Shown here: positions 42,576 through 50,899 of the stretch, in pieces
How positions within the stretch are numbered: position 1 is the first letter of the stretch
How the letters are laid out: the number at the start of each line of letters is the position of its first letter
DNA from: Oxalobacteraceae bacterium OTU3CINTB1
Lineage (GTDB): Bacteria; Pseudomonadota; Gammaproteobacteria; Burkholderiales; Burkholderiaceae_D
Direction of reading: 5' to 3'
DNA length: 64,000 nucleotides
NCBI GenBank assembly: GCA_024123955.1
Contig: CP099652.1
Location: 5,022,001-5,086,000 of the forward strand
Notes under the pieces: model-generated
What the model was told of the DNA's origin: nothing
Database searches by the model: none
The model's input: only the letters and a program-made list of their open reading frames with translations
Position numbers and translations under genes: made by a program

Positions 42576-44822
42576 TCAAAAGCGCCGGCTAAATTGCGCA
42601 CCGAAGATACGCGGGTTGGAATCGTTGACAAAGCCGGTCAGATTATTGAAGTCGATACCCCCCACCAGTTGCACGCGGTTGGTGATATTGCGGCCGAACA
42701 GCGCCACCTCGTTGCGGTCATTGTCCCATTTGTACCCGAGCCGCAATCCCCCTGTCAACAAGGGCTTGCCGGTGAATTCGGCCGAACGGTACAAGGTGAA
42801 GTTGACGGCGCTGCGATACACCCAGTCCGTGTAGACGTAGAACTCGCCGTTGGCGACCGGATAGGTGTACTTCAGCGAGGTGTTCGCGCTCCAGCGCGGA
42901 GCCTGCGGCAGCGGATTGCCGTCGATCAGAACCAGGGTCGAACCGCCTTTGACAATAGTGGGATTGAGCACCGTACAGGCGGCGCACGCGCCCACCGTCA
43001 AGCCGGCGTCCTTGATCCTGGTGTGGTTGTAGCTGCCGCCGAAACTCCACAACAGGTTTTCGCCGAGATAGGCGTCGAGGTCCAGCTCCGCGCCACGGCC
43101 GGCGCTGCGCTCGGCGTTCAGCAGAATCGCGGAGTTGGACGTACCGCCGACGGCCGTCAGTTGCAGGTCCTTGACAGTGTAGCTGTAAATGTCGAAGCTC
43201 AGACGCGCGCGCCGCTGCAACAAGTCCGTCTTAAAGCCCACCTCATAGGAGGTGATGGTTTCCGGCCCCGCCACCGACATCGGATTGAACGTGGCCGCCG
43301 GCTGAATGGTGGCACCCCGGAAGCCGGTGGCGACGCGGGCGTACAGGTTGGCCGCCTCGGTGAGCTTGTACACGCCACTCATATCCCAGTTGACCTTGGA
43401 AACGCCTGTGCTGGTGGCCAGGCCGGCCGACGCGTCGATGTCGGAGCCGCCACCGGGCTTGTTGTTCGGCTCCGTGGCCAGATCCTTGTTGTCGCGCGTA
43501 TAGCGCACGCCCGCGCGCAAGTTGACGCGCGGCGCGACGTCGTAGTTGGCCGATCCGAATACGGCGTAAGCATCGTTTTTTTGGTGCGAACGGATGTCCG
43601 ATGTGAGCACGCCGCCGCCCAGGGTGTCGTAGCTGTAGCTGTCGATCTGGTAGCGCTCATCGAAGTAGAACAAGCCGGCCTGCCATTTGAGCGCCTGCCC
43701 CGCATCGGACTCCAGCCGCAACTCCTGGGTGAACTGATGATGGCCCTTGGTGCCGTCGGCGGATTCCACAACGAACGGAATGAAGCCTGGACCCGACGGC
43801 GGCGCATAGACCGCGCCGTAACCGCCATCGACATCGCCGCGACTGAACACGCGCACGGTTTCGTAGCCGGTTACCGAATGCAGGGTGACGCCGTCCAGGC
43901 GCCACTTCAGGCGCAGGTTGCCGCCATAGTTTTTGAGGTACTGGCCGTTCTGTCCATCGGTGGCGACGCTACCGACGTCGAAGCCCGGCACCAGCGCGTC
44001 GCTGCCCTTATGGATGATATTGGCGCGGAACAGCGAAGCGCTGCCGTTCATCGTGCGTTGGTGCACATTGGCCAGCGCCTCGAAGCCGCCGCTCGGCTTG
44101 TACAGCAACTGGGCGCGCACGGCGGTGTCGTTGTAGCCGCCATACTGGTCCGACGTGTCCTGGCGCGAATTGCCGATCCAGTCGTCGCGGTGCTGGCCGA
44201 GCAGCGACACCCGCGCCGCCCAGTCACCGCCCAACGGCAGATTCAGTGCGCCTTCAATGCTGGAGGTGTTGTGGCTGGCGCCGGACAAGGTGAGATAGCC
44301 ACCCGGCGATTGCGACGGCCGCACCGAATCGAATTTAACCACGCCAGCCGGCGTATTGCGGCCGAACAGGGAACCCTGCGGCCCGCGCAGCACCTCGATG
44401 CGCTCAAGGTCGAACGCCGGAAAGCCCTTCAGCACGGCGCTCTCCTGCACCACGTCGTCGTAGATCAACGAAACAGGCTGCGACGCGTTTTGGTGAAAAT
44501 CGACGTTGCCATAGCCGCGCAGATAAAAGCGCGGGAACCCACGGCCGAACGAGGATTCCACTTGCAGGCTGGGCGCGCGGCCCGCCAGCATCTGCATATC
44601 CTGCCCGCCAGAGTTGAGCGCGTTCAGCGTCTCCTCGCCGATGATGGTCGCCGAGACGGGGACATTGCGCACATTCTCCGCGCGCCGCTCGGCGCTTACT
44701 GTCACGGTCTGCAACTGGCCGGCGCTTGCCGCCGCCTCTTGCGCCCGCGCAGCGGCCGGCAACGCCGCCACCACGAAGGCCACACCGACCATGGCCGCCC
44801 CTTCAATTTTCAGCATCCGCAT
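42576..44822 (-). CDS. TonB-dependent receptor
   Basis: A 748-residue outer-membrane transporter. Signal peptide to about residue 28 (ARAQ), plug domain with VPVSATIIGEETLNALN and LRGPQGSLFGRNTPAGVVKF (about 150-170), and barrel containing NLYARVATGFRG, ending FGAQFSRRF. The plug and barrel style belongs to the large receptor group often linked to small organic nutrients in nutrient-limited proteobacteria. GGGAGG lies 7 nt before the ATG. It opens an operon with the PfkB kinase and AzgA permease. GntR-type operators lie upstream at 44877 and 44972, so it is probably induced by its own substrate. Confidence 0.9.
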   Translation of the reverse strand: MRMLKIEGAAMVGVAFVVAALPAAARAQEAAASAGQLQTVTVSAERRAENVRNVPVSATIIGEETLNALNSGGQDMQMLAGRAPSLQVESSFGRGFPRFYLRGYGNVDFHQNASQPVSLIYDDVVQESAVLKGFPAFDLERIEVLRGPQGSLFGRNTPAGVVKFDSVRPSQSPGGYLTLSGASHNTSSIEGALNLPLGGDWAARVSLLGQHRDDWIGNSRQDTSDQYGGYNDTAVRAQLLYKPSGGFEALANVHQRTMNGSASLFRANIIHKGSDALVPGFDVGSVATDGQNGQYLKNYGGNLRLKWRLDGVTLHSVTGYETVRVFSRGDVDGGYGAVYAPPSGPGFIPFVVESADGTKGHHQFTQELRLESDAGQALKWQAGLFYFDERYQIDSYSYDTLGGGVLTSDIRSHQKNDAYAVFGSANYDVAPRVNLRAGVRYTRDNKDLATEPNNKPGGGSDIDASAGLATSTGVSKVNWDMSGVYKLTEAANLYARVATGFRGATIQPAATFNPMSVAGPETITSYEVGFKTDLLQRRARLSFDIYSYTVKDLQLTAVGGTSNSAILLNAERSAGRGAELDLDAYLGENLLWSFGGSYNHTRIKDAGLTVGACAACTVLNPTIVKGGSTLVLIDGNPLPQAPRWSANTSLKYTYPVANGEFYVYTDWVYRSAVNFTLYRSAEFTGKPLLTGGLRLGYKWDNDRNEVALFGRNITNRVQLVGGIDFNNLTGFVNDSNPRIFGAQFSRRF

Positions 44823-44876
44823 ACACGTTCCTCCCGCTTTGATTTGATTAGCTTTTATGTCCGTCGTAAATTTTAT

Positions 44877-44892
44877 AGTGGTACGGACCTCA
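44877..44892. promoter_or_regulatory. GntR-type operator
   Basis: AGTGGT-ACGG-ACCTCA, left arm perfect and right arm with two changes relative to AGTGGT-NCGN-ACCACT. It lies 54 nt upstream of the TonB receptor start. Confidence 0.6.
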
Positions 44893-44971
44893 TTTTGATT
44901 TATTTTTTTATTTGTCGTATTTTTTGCGTTTACGGCGCATTAAGGTTGAATTTTCCCCACATCGATGAAAT

Positions 44972-44987
44972 AATGGTACGTACCACT
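44972..44987. promoter_or_regulatory. GntR-type operator
   Basis: AATGGT-ACGT-ACCACT, one mismatch from the consensus arms. It ends 16 nt before the TIM-barrel gene, where a repressor would block transcription or elongation. Confidence 0.65.
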
Positions 44988-45003
44988 AAATACCTGGACC
45001 AAC

Positions 45004-45669
45004 ATGACAACCGCTTACACGCCACCTGCCTACATCACCTTCACCGGCATCGACCGCGCCGATCTTCTGCCGGGCATGCTCGCGCTCTCGGCGCGCTACC
45101 CGATCGAATGGGGTGTGCTGCTCGACGTCGCGCAGGAGGGATCGCCACTGTTCCCCTACGCCGGCGTGCGCCGCGTTCTGCAAAGCGCGCCGCTGCGCCT
45201 GTCCGCACACGTCTGCGGCGCCGCCGCGCGCAGCATCGTCGAAACCGGCGAGGCCGCGATCGAGCTGGCCGGTTTTTCGCGGGTTCAGATCAACCATGGG
45301 CGCGCGGGCAGCAGTGACGTCGAAATCCGTAACAGCGCCATCTTCGGCGCCCGGCAAGGCGTGCGGGCCGCGTTGCAATGCCAGGGCGACTTCCCGTCCG
45401 ACATGCGGGTTGATTGGCTGTATGACGTCTCGTTCGGGACCGGCGTGCGGCCAACCACCTGGCCGGCGGCAAAGGCGGGCCTGCCGTTCTGCGGCTACTC
45501 GGGAGGACTGGGTCCGGACACGGTGCGGGACACTCTGCTAAAGTTCCAGATCGCCGCCAGCGCCGGCTACTGGATAGACATGGAATCCGGCGTGCGCACG
45601 GAGAACCGCTTCGACCTGGCAAAATGCGAAGCGGTGTGCCGGCTCGTGTTCGATGAACCTGGCATGTAA
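45004..45669 (+). CDS. TIM-barrel protein related to phosphoribosylanthranilate isomerase
   Basis: A 221-residue protein with the feel of a (beta/alpha)8 barrel: YITFTGIDRADLLPGML, EWGVLLD, LSAHVCGAAARSIVE, VQINHGRAG, PFCGYSGGLGPDTV and YWIDMESGVRTENRFD. The last two blocks resemble the phosphate-binding and C-terminal loops of TrpF-like proteins (GGLGPDNV, DxxSGVE). It does not sit with trp genes, so tryptophan synthesis is unlikely. In this locus it might isomerise a ribosyl or phosphoribosyl compound. First gene of a plus-strand pair with the nucleoside hydrolase and directly behind a GntR operator. Function not known. Confidence 0.7.
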   Translation: MTTAYTPPAYITFTGIDRADLLPGMLALSARYPIEWGVLLDVAQEGSPLFPYAGVRRVLQSAPLRLSAHVCGAAARSIVETGEAAIELAGFSRVQINHGRAGSSDVEIRNSAIFGARQGVRAALQCQGDFPSDMRVDWLYDVSFGTGVRPTTWPAAKAGLPFCGYSGGLGPDTVRDTLLKFQIAASAGYWIDMESGVRTENRFDLAKCEAVCRLVFDEPGM

Positions 45670-45703
45670 TCCCTCGATCCACAACCGTCAACTGGAGAGC
45701 ATA

Positions 45704-46843
45704 GTGCGGCGAACAATCATGATCATGGCCTGCGCGCTGACGCTAATCTTCACGCAGCACGCCCTGGCGGCAGCGACCGCCGTCCCCAAGGTCATTATCG
45801 ACAGCGATTTCGGCACCCTCAACGACGACGGCCAGCTGCTTGCCATCGCCGCCCAACTCCAGGCGCGCGGCCGCATCGAGGTACTCGGCCTGACGGTGGT
45901 CTCGGGGAACAAGTGGCTACGCCAGGAAGTGGGCGACGCACTGAAAGCCGTCGAACGCCTGGGCATCGAAAAGCAGGTCGGCGTCTACGCCGGCGCCAAC
46001 CTCGCGCTGTCGCACGACCTGGCCACTATCCGCGAGGAGCAGCGACTGCACCCGGGCGGCGACGGCTACCTCGGCGCTTGGAACTGGCCGGAGCCAAAAT
46101 CCGACACCGACGTCAAGGCGCCGCCCGACGGCCCCGCGCGACACGCCAAGGTACGCGACCAACACGCCGCCGACTTCATCGCTGACAGCGTGCGGCGTTA
46201 CCCGGGACAGGTCACGATACTGGCCATTGGACCGCTGACCAACATCGCGCTGGCCGTGCGGCGCCACCCGGACATCGTGCCGCTGATCGGCCAGATCATC
46301 TACATGGGCGGCGCCTTCGACGTCGCCGGCAACACCACCGCGAAGGCGGAGTTCAACTGGTGGTTCGACCCGGAAGCCGCGCACGAAGTCTTGCGGCTAC
46401 CGCTGCGCCACGTGATATTCCCGCTCGACGTCACCGACACCGTCCAAATCGACAAGCAGGTCTACGACCGCGTCGTCAACGGCGCGGCCAGGGACGGCAT
46501 CATCGCCAAACTATTCAAGCAGCTCAACGGCTACGGCTACGACGGCAAAAACGGCTTCGAGACAAATCCCGCCTACCGCACCGACGTCTGGGACACGCTC
46601 ACCCTCGCCTACCTGGTCGACCCGGCGTACGCCACGCGCTCCGTACGGCGCTGGGTCGACGTGGACACGACGGTTGGCGCCAACAACGGACGCTCGATCG
46701 GGTATGCGACGGCGCAGCCGGGGCTGCAACCTGCGACGGTGGTGCAGCGCTTAGACAACCGGCGCTTCTTCGATTTTTATGTGGATGGGCTGACAGCACC
46801 GGTTCCGGTATCCGCCGACGCGGCGCGGGGCAAAGCCGATTAA
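45704..46843 (+). CDS. periplasmic nucleoside hydrolase
   Basis: A 379-residue inosine/uridine-type nucleoside hydrolase that splits ribonucleosides to base and ribose. Calcium ligands appear in IIDSDFGTLNDDG (Asp33, Asp35, Asp41, Asp42). ILAIGPLTNIALAV, YMGGAF and FNWWFDPEAA are conserved family blocks. The GTG at 45704 is chosen because GGAGA lies 5-6 nt upstream and it produces a proper signal peptide (RRTIMIMACALTLIFTQHALAA). The frame extends further to 45653, but that would bury the signal. A secreted nucleoside hydrolase fits cleavage in the periplasm before base import by the AzgA permease. Confidence 0.88.
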   Translation: MRRTIMIMACALTLIFTQHALAAATAVPKVIIDSDFGTLNDDGQLLAIAAQLQARGRIEVLGLTVVSGNKWLRQEVGDALKAVERLGIEKQVGVYAGANLALSHDLATIREEQRLHPGGDGYLGAWNWPEPKSDTDVKAPPDGPARHAKVRDQHAADFIADSVRRYPGQVTILAIGPLTNIALAVRRHPDIVPLIGQIIYMGGAFDVAGNTTAKAEFNWWFDPEAAHEVLRLPLRHVIFPLDVTDTVQIDKQVYDRVVNGAARDGIIAKLFKQLNGYGYDGKNGFETNPAYRTDVWDTLTLAYLVDPAYATRSVRRWVDVDTTVGANNGRSIGYATAQPGLQPATVVQRLDNRRFFDFYVDGLTAPVPVSADAARGKAD

Positions 46844-46932
46844 GGAGCGCGAAATTTAGCCTGACCTTTGGCGACTATCGGCACTATGATTGCTATACTT
46901 GCAAGTAGCACAGCCAACCAAAGGGAAGCCCC

Positions 46933-47241
46933 ATGCTCCAACTTAGACCGACCTGTGAACATTGCGATAAATCCCTGCCGCCGCAAGCTGTGGACGCCCG
47001 GATCTGCAGCTACGAGTGCACCTTCTGCGCCGACTGCGTCGAGAACGTCGTCTCCAACGTCTGCCCCAACTGCGGCGGCGGTTTCACGCCAAGGCCGATC
47101 AGGCCATCGAAGAACTGGAAGAACAATAATTACCTGGGTAACGATCCGGCCAGGACCGAGATCAAGCACAAGCCGGTGGATGCGGCCACGCACGCCGCCT
47201 TCGCCGCTGAAATAAAAGCCATCCCGCCCGAGCAGCGATAA
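46933..47241 (+). CDS. DUF1272 domain-containing protein
   Basis: A 102-residue small zinc-ribbon-like protein. It begins LRPTCEHCDKSLPP, then SYECTFCADC and CPNCGGG: four CxxC pairs typical of DUF1272, which binds zinc and has unknown function. The C-terminal 40 residues are charged and variable. GGGAAG lies about 7 nt before the ATG. Monocistronic. It is convergent with the HD/LuxR gene; as sequenced the two frames overlap by 80 nt, which is an effect of the frameshift in that gene. Confidence 0.88.
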   Translation: MLQLRPTCEHCDKSLPPQAVDARICSYECTFCADCVENVVSNVCPNCGGGFTPRPIRPSKNWKNNNYLGNDPARTEIKHKPVDAATHAAFAAEIKAIPPEQR

Positions 47242-48712
47242 GCCCTGCGCTCCGGATGCTCACTCGGCGTGGATCAAGCCGAGGGTCAGCCCTTTGAGCG
47301 TGGCGGCGGTCCGGGTTGAACATTCGAGTTTGCGTAAAAATGCTCTCGACATGGGTGCCCACCGTGGAGGGGCTGATCTGCAGCTCGCGCGCCGCCTCCT
47401 TGTTGCTTTCCCCGAGACTGAGCCGGCGCAGCACCGCGATCTCCCGCTCCGATAACAGTTTCTTGCGGGGCCCGGCCGGTTCTCCCGCCTCGACGCTGGT
47501 TCCGTCGGCGGCCGCGATCACGAAGTTCACGGCCTGCATATCGAATCTCCCGGCGACCGCGTCCGCCGACAGGATACGCGCCGCCTCCTGAGGCGCGCAT
47601 GCGGCGCGCCATGGACGCGGCATGCACAACGCCGCATATGCCGCTGCGGCGGCCAGTATCCGTTGCGGCATGTTGAGCGAATCGGCATCGAGGTCGCGGT
47701 AATAGCCGCTGCCGTCAAGCCGCTCGTAGACGTGGGAAGCGAGCGCCGCCTCCGCCCGCAGCGACTGAATCTGCACGCCCGCACGCGCCGTCCAGTACGG
47801 CACCAGACGCACCTTTTCCCAGTCCGCCATGCCGAGCTTGCCGGCGCGCTCCCACACGATGTTCGGCACCGCCGCGCGGCCGACGCCGTGGATGAGCGCC
47901 GCGCGGCCCAGACAGCGCTGCTGGGACGGCGACAGGCCGGCCAGTGCGCCCGCGCGTTCGGCAAGGTCGGCCACGCGGCGCGAGTAGCCCAGCAACCACG
48001 GCAATTTCAGCTCGATCGTATCGGCCACGATGGTCAGGGAAACCGGTTCGGCCAGCGCCGGAATCTCGGTCGGACACGCAGGCGCGTCGACCTCCTCCAG
48101 CCACGCCTCGGCATGCGCCGCCAGCAGGCGCACCAGGTCCGCCGGATACTTTTTGTCGGCGCGCGTGGCGATCAGCCGCAGCGCCTCGTCCACACCACGG
48201 GCGCGCGTCAGAAGCTCCAGATCCCCCGCCAGATTGGCGTGGTACACCAAGCGCGGAATCTGCGGCGCACACAGTCGATCAGGTATGCCGCCGCCGTCAT
48301 AGTGCTCCCAGAAGCGGCGCAGTCCGATCTCCACCTCCTGCGGCAAGCCCATCACCTGTGCGATCGCGCCCGACACCTCGCAATGGATGCGCGCGAGCGG
48401 CTCCACGCTGGTAAAGGTCATTCGATTCTCGGGCGGGAGGGTCCCCAGCAGCATCGCGTCGCGCCCCGCGACATCGTCGCCGAGCAGCGCGGAGAAGCCG
48501 CTGGCGTTGGCCGTGCATCCCGACCAGCGCAGCAAGGTCACTAGCCGCACGTGGCCGCACGCCCCCGACTCGGCGCCGTCGGCCAGCGCCAGCCGCTCGG
48601 CCAGATGGGCCGAGCGGATCGATTGGTTGGTCGGCTGGCCCATGCTCAAGTCGCCGACCATGGCCAGCAGTTGGACGGCTTCCTCGACGGTGACGGTGTG
48701 GTCTTGTTGCAT
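47162..48712 (-). CDS. HD-GYP-like domain protein with C-terminal LuxR HTH, frameshifted
   Basis: As sequenced this frame encodes 516 aa. Residues 10-400 carry two degenerate HD-GYP-like regions: FWEHYDGGGIP around 133 and RAALIHGVGRAAVP around 270, then HVYERLDGSGYY near 330. A LuxR HTH follows (LSEREIAVLRRLSLGESNKEAA, about 425-450). The conserved HD pair is replaced by HG in the second region, so phosphodiesterase activity is doubtful and a sensor role is more likely. After VESIF the frame leaves the LuxR consensus. Deleting one base of the A5 run at 47336-47340 restores RKLECSTRTAATLKGL and ends at 47260. The frame as read then runs into the convergent DUF1272 gene. No clear ribosome site. 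Confidence 0.82.
   Translation of the reverse strand: MQQDHTVTVEEAVQLLAMVGDLSMGQPTNQSIRSAHLAERLALADGAESGACGHVRLVTLLRWSGCTANASGFSALLGDDVAGRDAMLLGTLPPENRMTFTSVEPLARIHCEVSGAIAQVMGLPQEVEIGLRRFWEHYDGGGIPDRLCAPQIPRLVYHANLAGDLELLTRARGVDEALRLIATRADKKYPADLVRLLAAHAEAWLEEVDAPACPTEIPALAEPVSLTIVADTIELKLPWLLGYSRRVADLAERAGALAGLSPSQQRCLGRAALIHGVGRAAVPNIVWERAGKLGMADWEKVRLVPYWTARAGVQIQSLRAEAALASHVYERLDGSGYYRDLDADSLNMPQRILAAAAAYAALCMPRPWRAACAPQEAARILSADAVAGRFDMQAVNFVIAAADGTSVEAGEPAGPRKKLLSEREIAVLRRLSLGESNKEAARELQISPSTVGTHVESIFTQTRMFNPDRRHAQRADPRLDPRRVSIRSAGLIAARAGWLLFQRRRRRAWPHPPACA
47336..47340 (-). other. homopolymer frameshift site in HD/LuxR gene
   Basis: An A5 run (T5 on the coding strand). Removing one base puts the LuxR recognition-helix end back in frame and moves the stop from 47162 to 47260, which also removes the overlap with the convergent gene. 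It may be a sequencing error, a real mutation or a slippage site. Confidence 0.75.
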
Positions 48713-48757
48713 TTTTGTACTGTAGAGGAAAACCCTGTCCGGGGCAATCAGCTGCGT

Positions 48758-49537
48758 TTAAACGGTCGGCGTGGTCCCGCCATCGATGACGAATTCGGCG
48801 CCATGGACCGACGCCGCCAGCGGCGACAGCAGAAACGCCACCAGCTCCGCGACCTCGTTCGGCCTGCCGGGACGGCCGATCGGAATGCCGCCAAGGGACG
48901 CCATGAGTTCCTCCCGCGCCGCGTCCTCGCTGCCTTGCCTGTGCGTCGCCATCCGGCTGATCAAAGCTTGCGCAGCGCTCGTTTCAATAAAGCCGGGCGA
49001 GACGCTATTGACGCGAATCCCGCGCGGCCCGAATTCGTTGGCTAGCGATTTGCTGTAGTTGGCAAGGGCGGCCTTGGCGGCGGCGTACGCCACGGTCGAT
49101 TCGAACAGCGGCAGCCGCCGCTGGATCGAGGTGATGTGGACGATGCCGCCAGCGCCCCGCTCCAGCATGGCCGGCAGGAAGGCGCGGTCGAGCCGCACCG
49201 CCGCCATCAGGTTGACCTGGAGCGCCGCGTCCCACATGGCGTCGGTCAGCGCCAGCGCGCCGCCGCTCGGCGCGGACGAGCCACCCACATTGTTCACGAG
49301 GAAATCGAGGTGGCCGAACTCGCGCTGGACGGCGTCGGCGACGTACGCGGCCCCTTCGGCACTCGATACGTCCGCTTCAAGGTAACGAACCCCGGCCAGC
49401 GGCTCCTGTGGCAAGTGGCGTGCGGGGGCGATGACTGTCGCGCCCTCCTCCACCAGTTTGCGAACGATGGCCTCGCCCATCCCCCTTGTGCCGCCGGTGA
49501 CAAGTGCGTGCTTGCCTTCGAAGAGATAGCGGCTCAT
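48758..49537 (-). CDS. SDR family oxidoreductase
   Basis: A 259-residue short-chain dehydrogenase/reductase. Cofactor loop TGGTRGMG (about 14-21), NNVGG (about 83-87), catalytic Ser in HITSIQ (about 136) and YAAAK (Tyr about 150, Lys 154), and PGFIET after the active site. The basic residue in the loop suggests NADP(H). The start overlaps the stop of the SnoaL-like gene by 4 nt (ATGA), so the two are translated together. Substrate unknown. Both are divergent from a LysR gene that probably controls them. Confidence 0.9.
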   Translation of the reverse strand: MSRYLFEGKHALVTGGTRGMGEAIVRKLVEEGATVIAPARHLPQEPLAGVRYLEADVSSAEGAAYVADAVQREFGHLDFLVNNVGGSSAPSGGALALTDAMWDAALQVNLMAAVRLDRAFLPAMLERGAGGIVHITSIQRRLPLFESTVAYAAAKAALANYSKSLANEFGPRGIRVNSVSPGFIETSAAQALISRMATHRQGSEDAAREELMASLGGIPIGRPGRPNEVAELVAFLLSPLAASVHGAEFVIDGGTTPTV

Positions 49538-49860
49538 GGCTTGACCTCCAGCGACTGGATGCTGCCGGCGCGCAACTGGAAATCGAAGTTCAACGCGACC
49601 GGGCTGCCCGGGAAGCTGCCGCAGACGGTCGTTCGCAGAATGTGGCGGCCATCGGCTTCCTCCAGGTCGATCGGTTCTATCGTCGCGCTGTATTTTTCGC
49701 CGGATTCGGCCACCCACGCGACGATTTCTTCGCGGCCCCGATGCGTGTGGCCTTCGTCATGGACGGTGGCGTCCTCGTGGAAACACGCGGCGGCCCGTTG
49801 CGTATCCTGCGCATTGGCGGCCTCGACGTACTCGGTGATGGGTTGGGGTAGTTTGTTCAT
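49534..49860 (-). CDS. nuclear transport factor 2 (SnoaL-like) family protein
   Basis: A 108-residue small alpha/beta cone-fold protein. The N-terminal helix ITEYVEAANAQDTQRAAACFHEDATVHDEG is the standard SnoaL-like opening, followed by HRGREEIVAWV. Such proteins bind or modify small hydrophobic molecules (isomerase, cyclase or hydratase). It is coupled to the SDR gene downstream, so both may act on the same metabolite. A GGAGAA ribosome site precedes the ATG. Confidence 0.88.
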   Translation of the reverse strand: MNKLPQPITEYVEAANAQDTQRAAACFHEDATVHDEGHTHRGREEIVAWVAESGEKYSATIEPIDLEEADGRHILRTTVCGSFPGSPVALNFDFQLRAGSIQSLEVKP

Positions 49861-49963
49861 GTCATTCTCCTAAAGGTGTGAAGCCAGTGTATATTCGGGC
49901 ATCATGAAGAAAAAGGAGGCCAATGGACATGCGCTATGAACCAACGGTTCGAAATAGGCCGCT

Positions 49964-50884
49964 ATGAGTTCGCTTGATTTGATTCGACTGTTCCTAGCGG
50001 TGGCGGAGGATCGCAGCTTCACGCAGGCGGCCAGACGGCTGAACATCACGCCGACGGCGGTGAGCAAAGGTGTACGCGCGCTCGAGAAAAAGCACGGCGT
50101 GCCGCTGTTCGTCAGAACGACCCGCAGCGTGTCGCTGACGGATGCCGGAGGAGGCCTGCTGGCCGCGCTCAAGCCGGCGGTCGGGCAGATCGACGAGGCG
50201 TTCGACGAGTTGTCGCGGTTCCAGAGCCGCCCGTCCGGCCATTTGCGCCTGACCGCGCCGCGCGCCTTCGGATTTCTCGTCGCCCGCTTCCTGGTGCCGC
50301 GCATGCGCGCCGCCTACCCCGACATCACGTTCGATTTGTCGCTCGACGACGGCTTGGTGGACCTGGTGACGGCGGGCTATGACGCCGGCATCCGGCTGGG
50401 ACAGGCGATCGCGCAGGACATGGTGGCCATTAAGCTGAGCCGGCCGCTAACGTGGTCGATTGTGTCGGCGCCGGGCTACTTCGAGCGCTCCGGCATCCCG
50501 CAGCGGCCACGCGACCTGCTGGCGCATCAAACGCTGCGGTATCGCTTCTCCACCTCCAGCCGCCTGCCGCCGTGGCGCCTGGCCGGCGACGACGGCGAAC
50601 TGCTGCTCGACACCGACGCCGCGCTGACCGCCAACGATACGCAAATGCTTGCCGAGTGGGCACGCCAGGGCATGGGGATCGCCTACCTGCCCGACCTTGA
50701 AATCGACGAGGACGTGCGGCGCGGCCGCCTGGTGCGGGTACTGACGGAGTTCGTGCCGGATACATCCGGACTGTTCCTCTATTTCCCCATGCGCACCCAG
50801 AACCAGCCGAAGATGCGCGCGCTGATCGAGCAGGTGGCCCGGCTTGCCGACGAAGGCGCGCTGGATGTCAGCTGCGCCCGCTAG
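49964..50884 (+). CDS. LysR family transcriptional regulator
   Basis: A 306-residue LysR regulator. HTH at 1-60 (SFTQAARRLNITPTAVSKGVRALEKKHGVPLFVRTTR) and effector domain about 90-295 (GHLRLTAPRAFGFLVARFL, DAGIRLGQ). It is of the CrgA-like group that often regulates an adjacent oxidoreductase. The ATG lies about 100 nt from the divergent SnoaL/SDR operon, a standard LysR arrangement. A downstream hydrolase gene on the opposite strand converges with it after 15 nt. Confidence 0.91.
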   Translation: MSSLDLIRLFLAVAEDRSFTQAARRLNITPTAVSKGVRALEKKHGVPLFVRTTRSVSLTDAGGGLLAALKPAVGQIDEAFDELSRFQSRPSGHLRLTAPRAFGFLVARFLVPRMRAAYPDITFDLSLDDGLVDLVTAGYDAGIRLGQAIAQDMVAIKLSRPLTWSIVSAPGYFERSGIPQRPRDLLAHQTLRYRFSTSSRLPPWRLAGDDGELLLDTDAALTANDTQMLAEWARQGMGIAYLPDLEIDEDVRRGRLVRVLTEFVPDTSGLFLYFPMRTQNQPKMRALIEQVARLADEGALDVSCAR

Positions 50885-50899
50885 CCGCCGGCGGCCTGC

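Noticed and set aside
42594..45317. 907-residue plus-strand frame
   Set aside because: Antisense to the TonB receptor gene and running through the operators; no domain recognisable.
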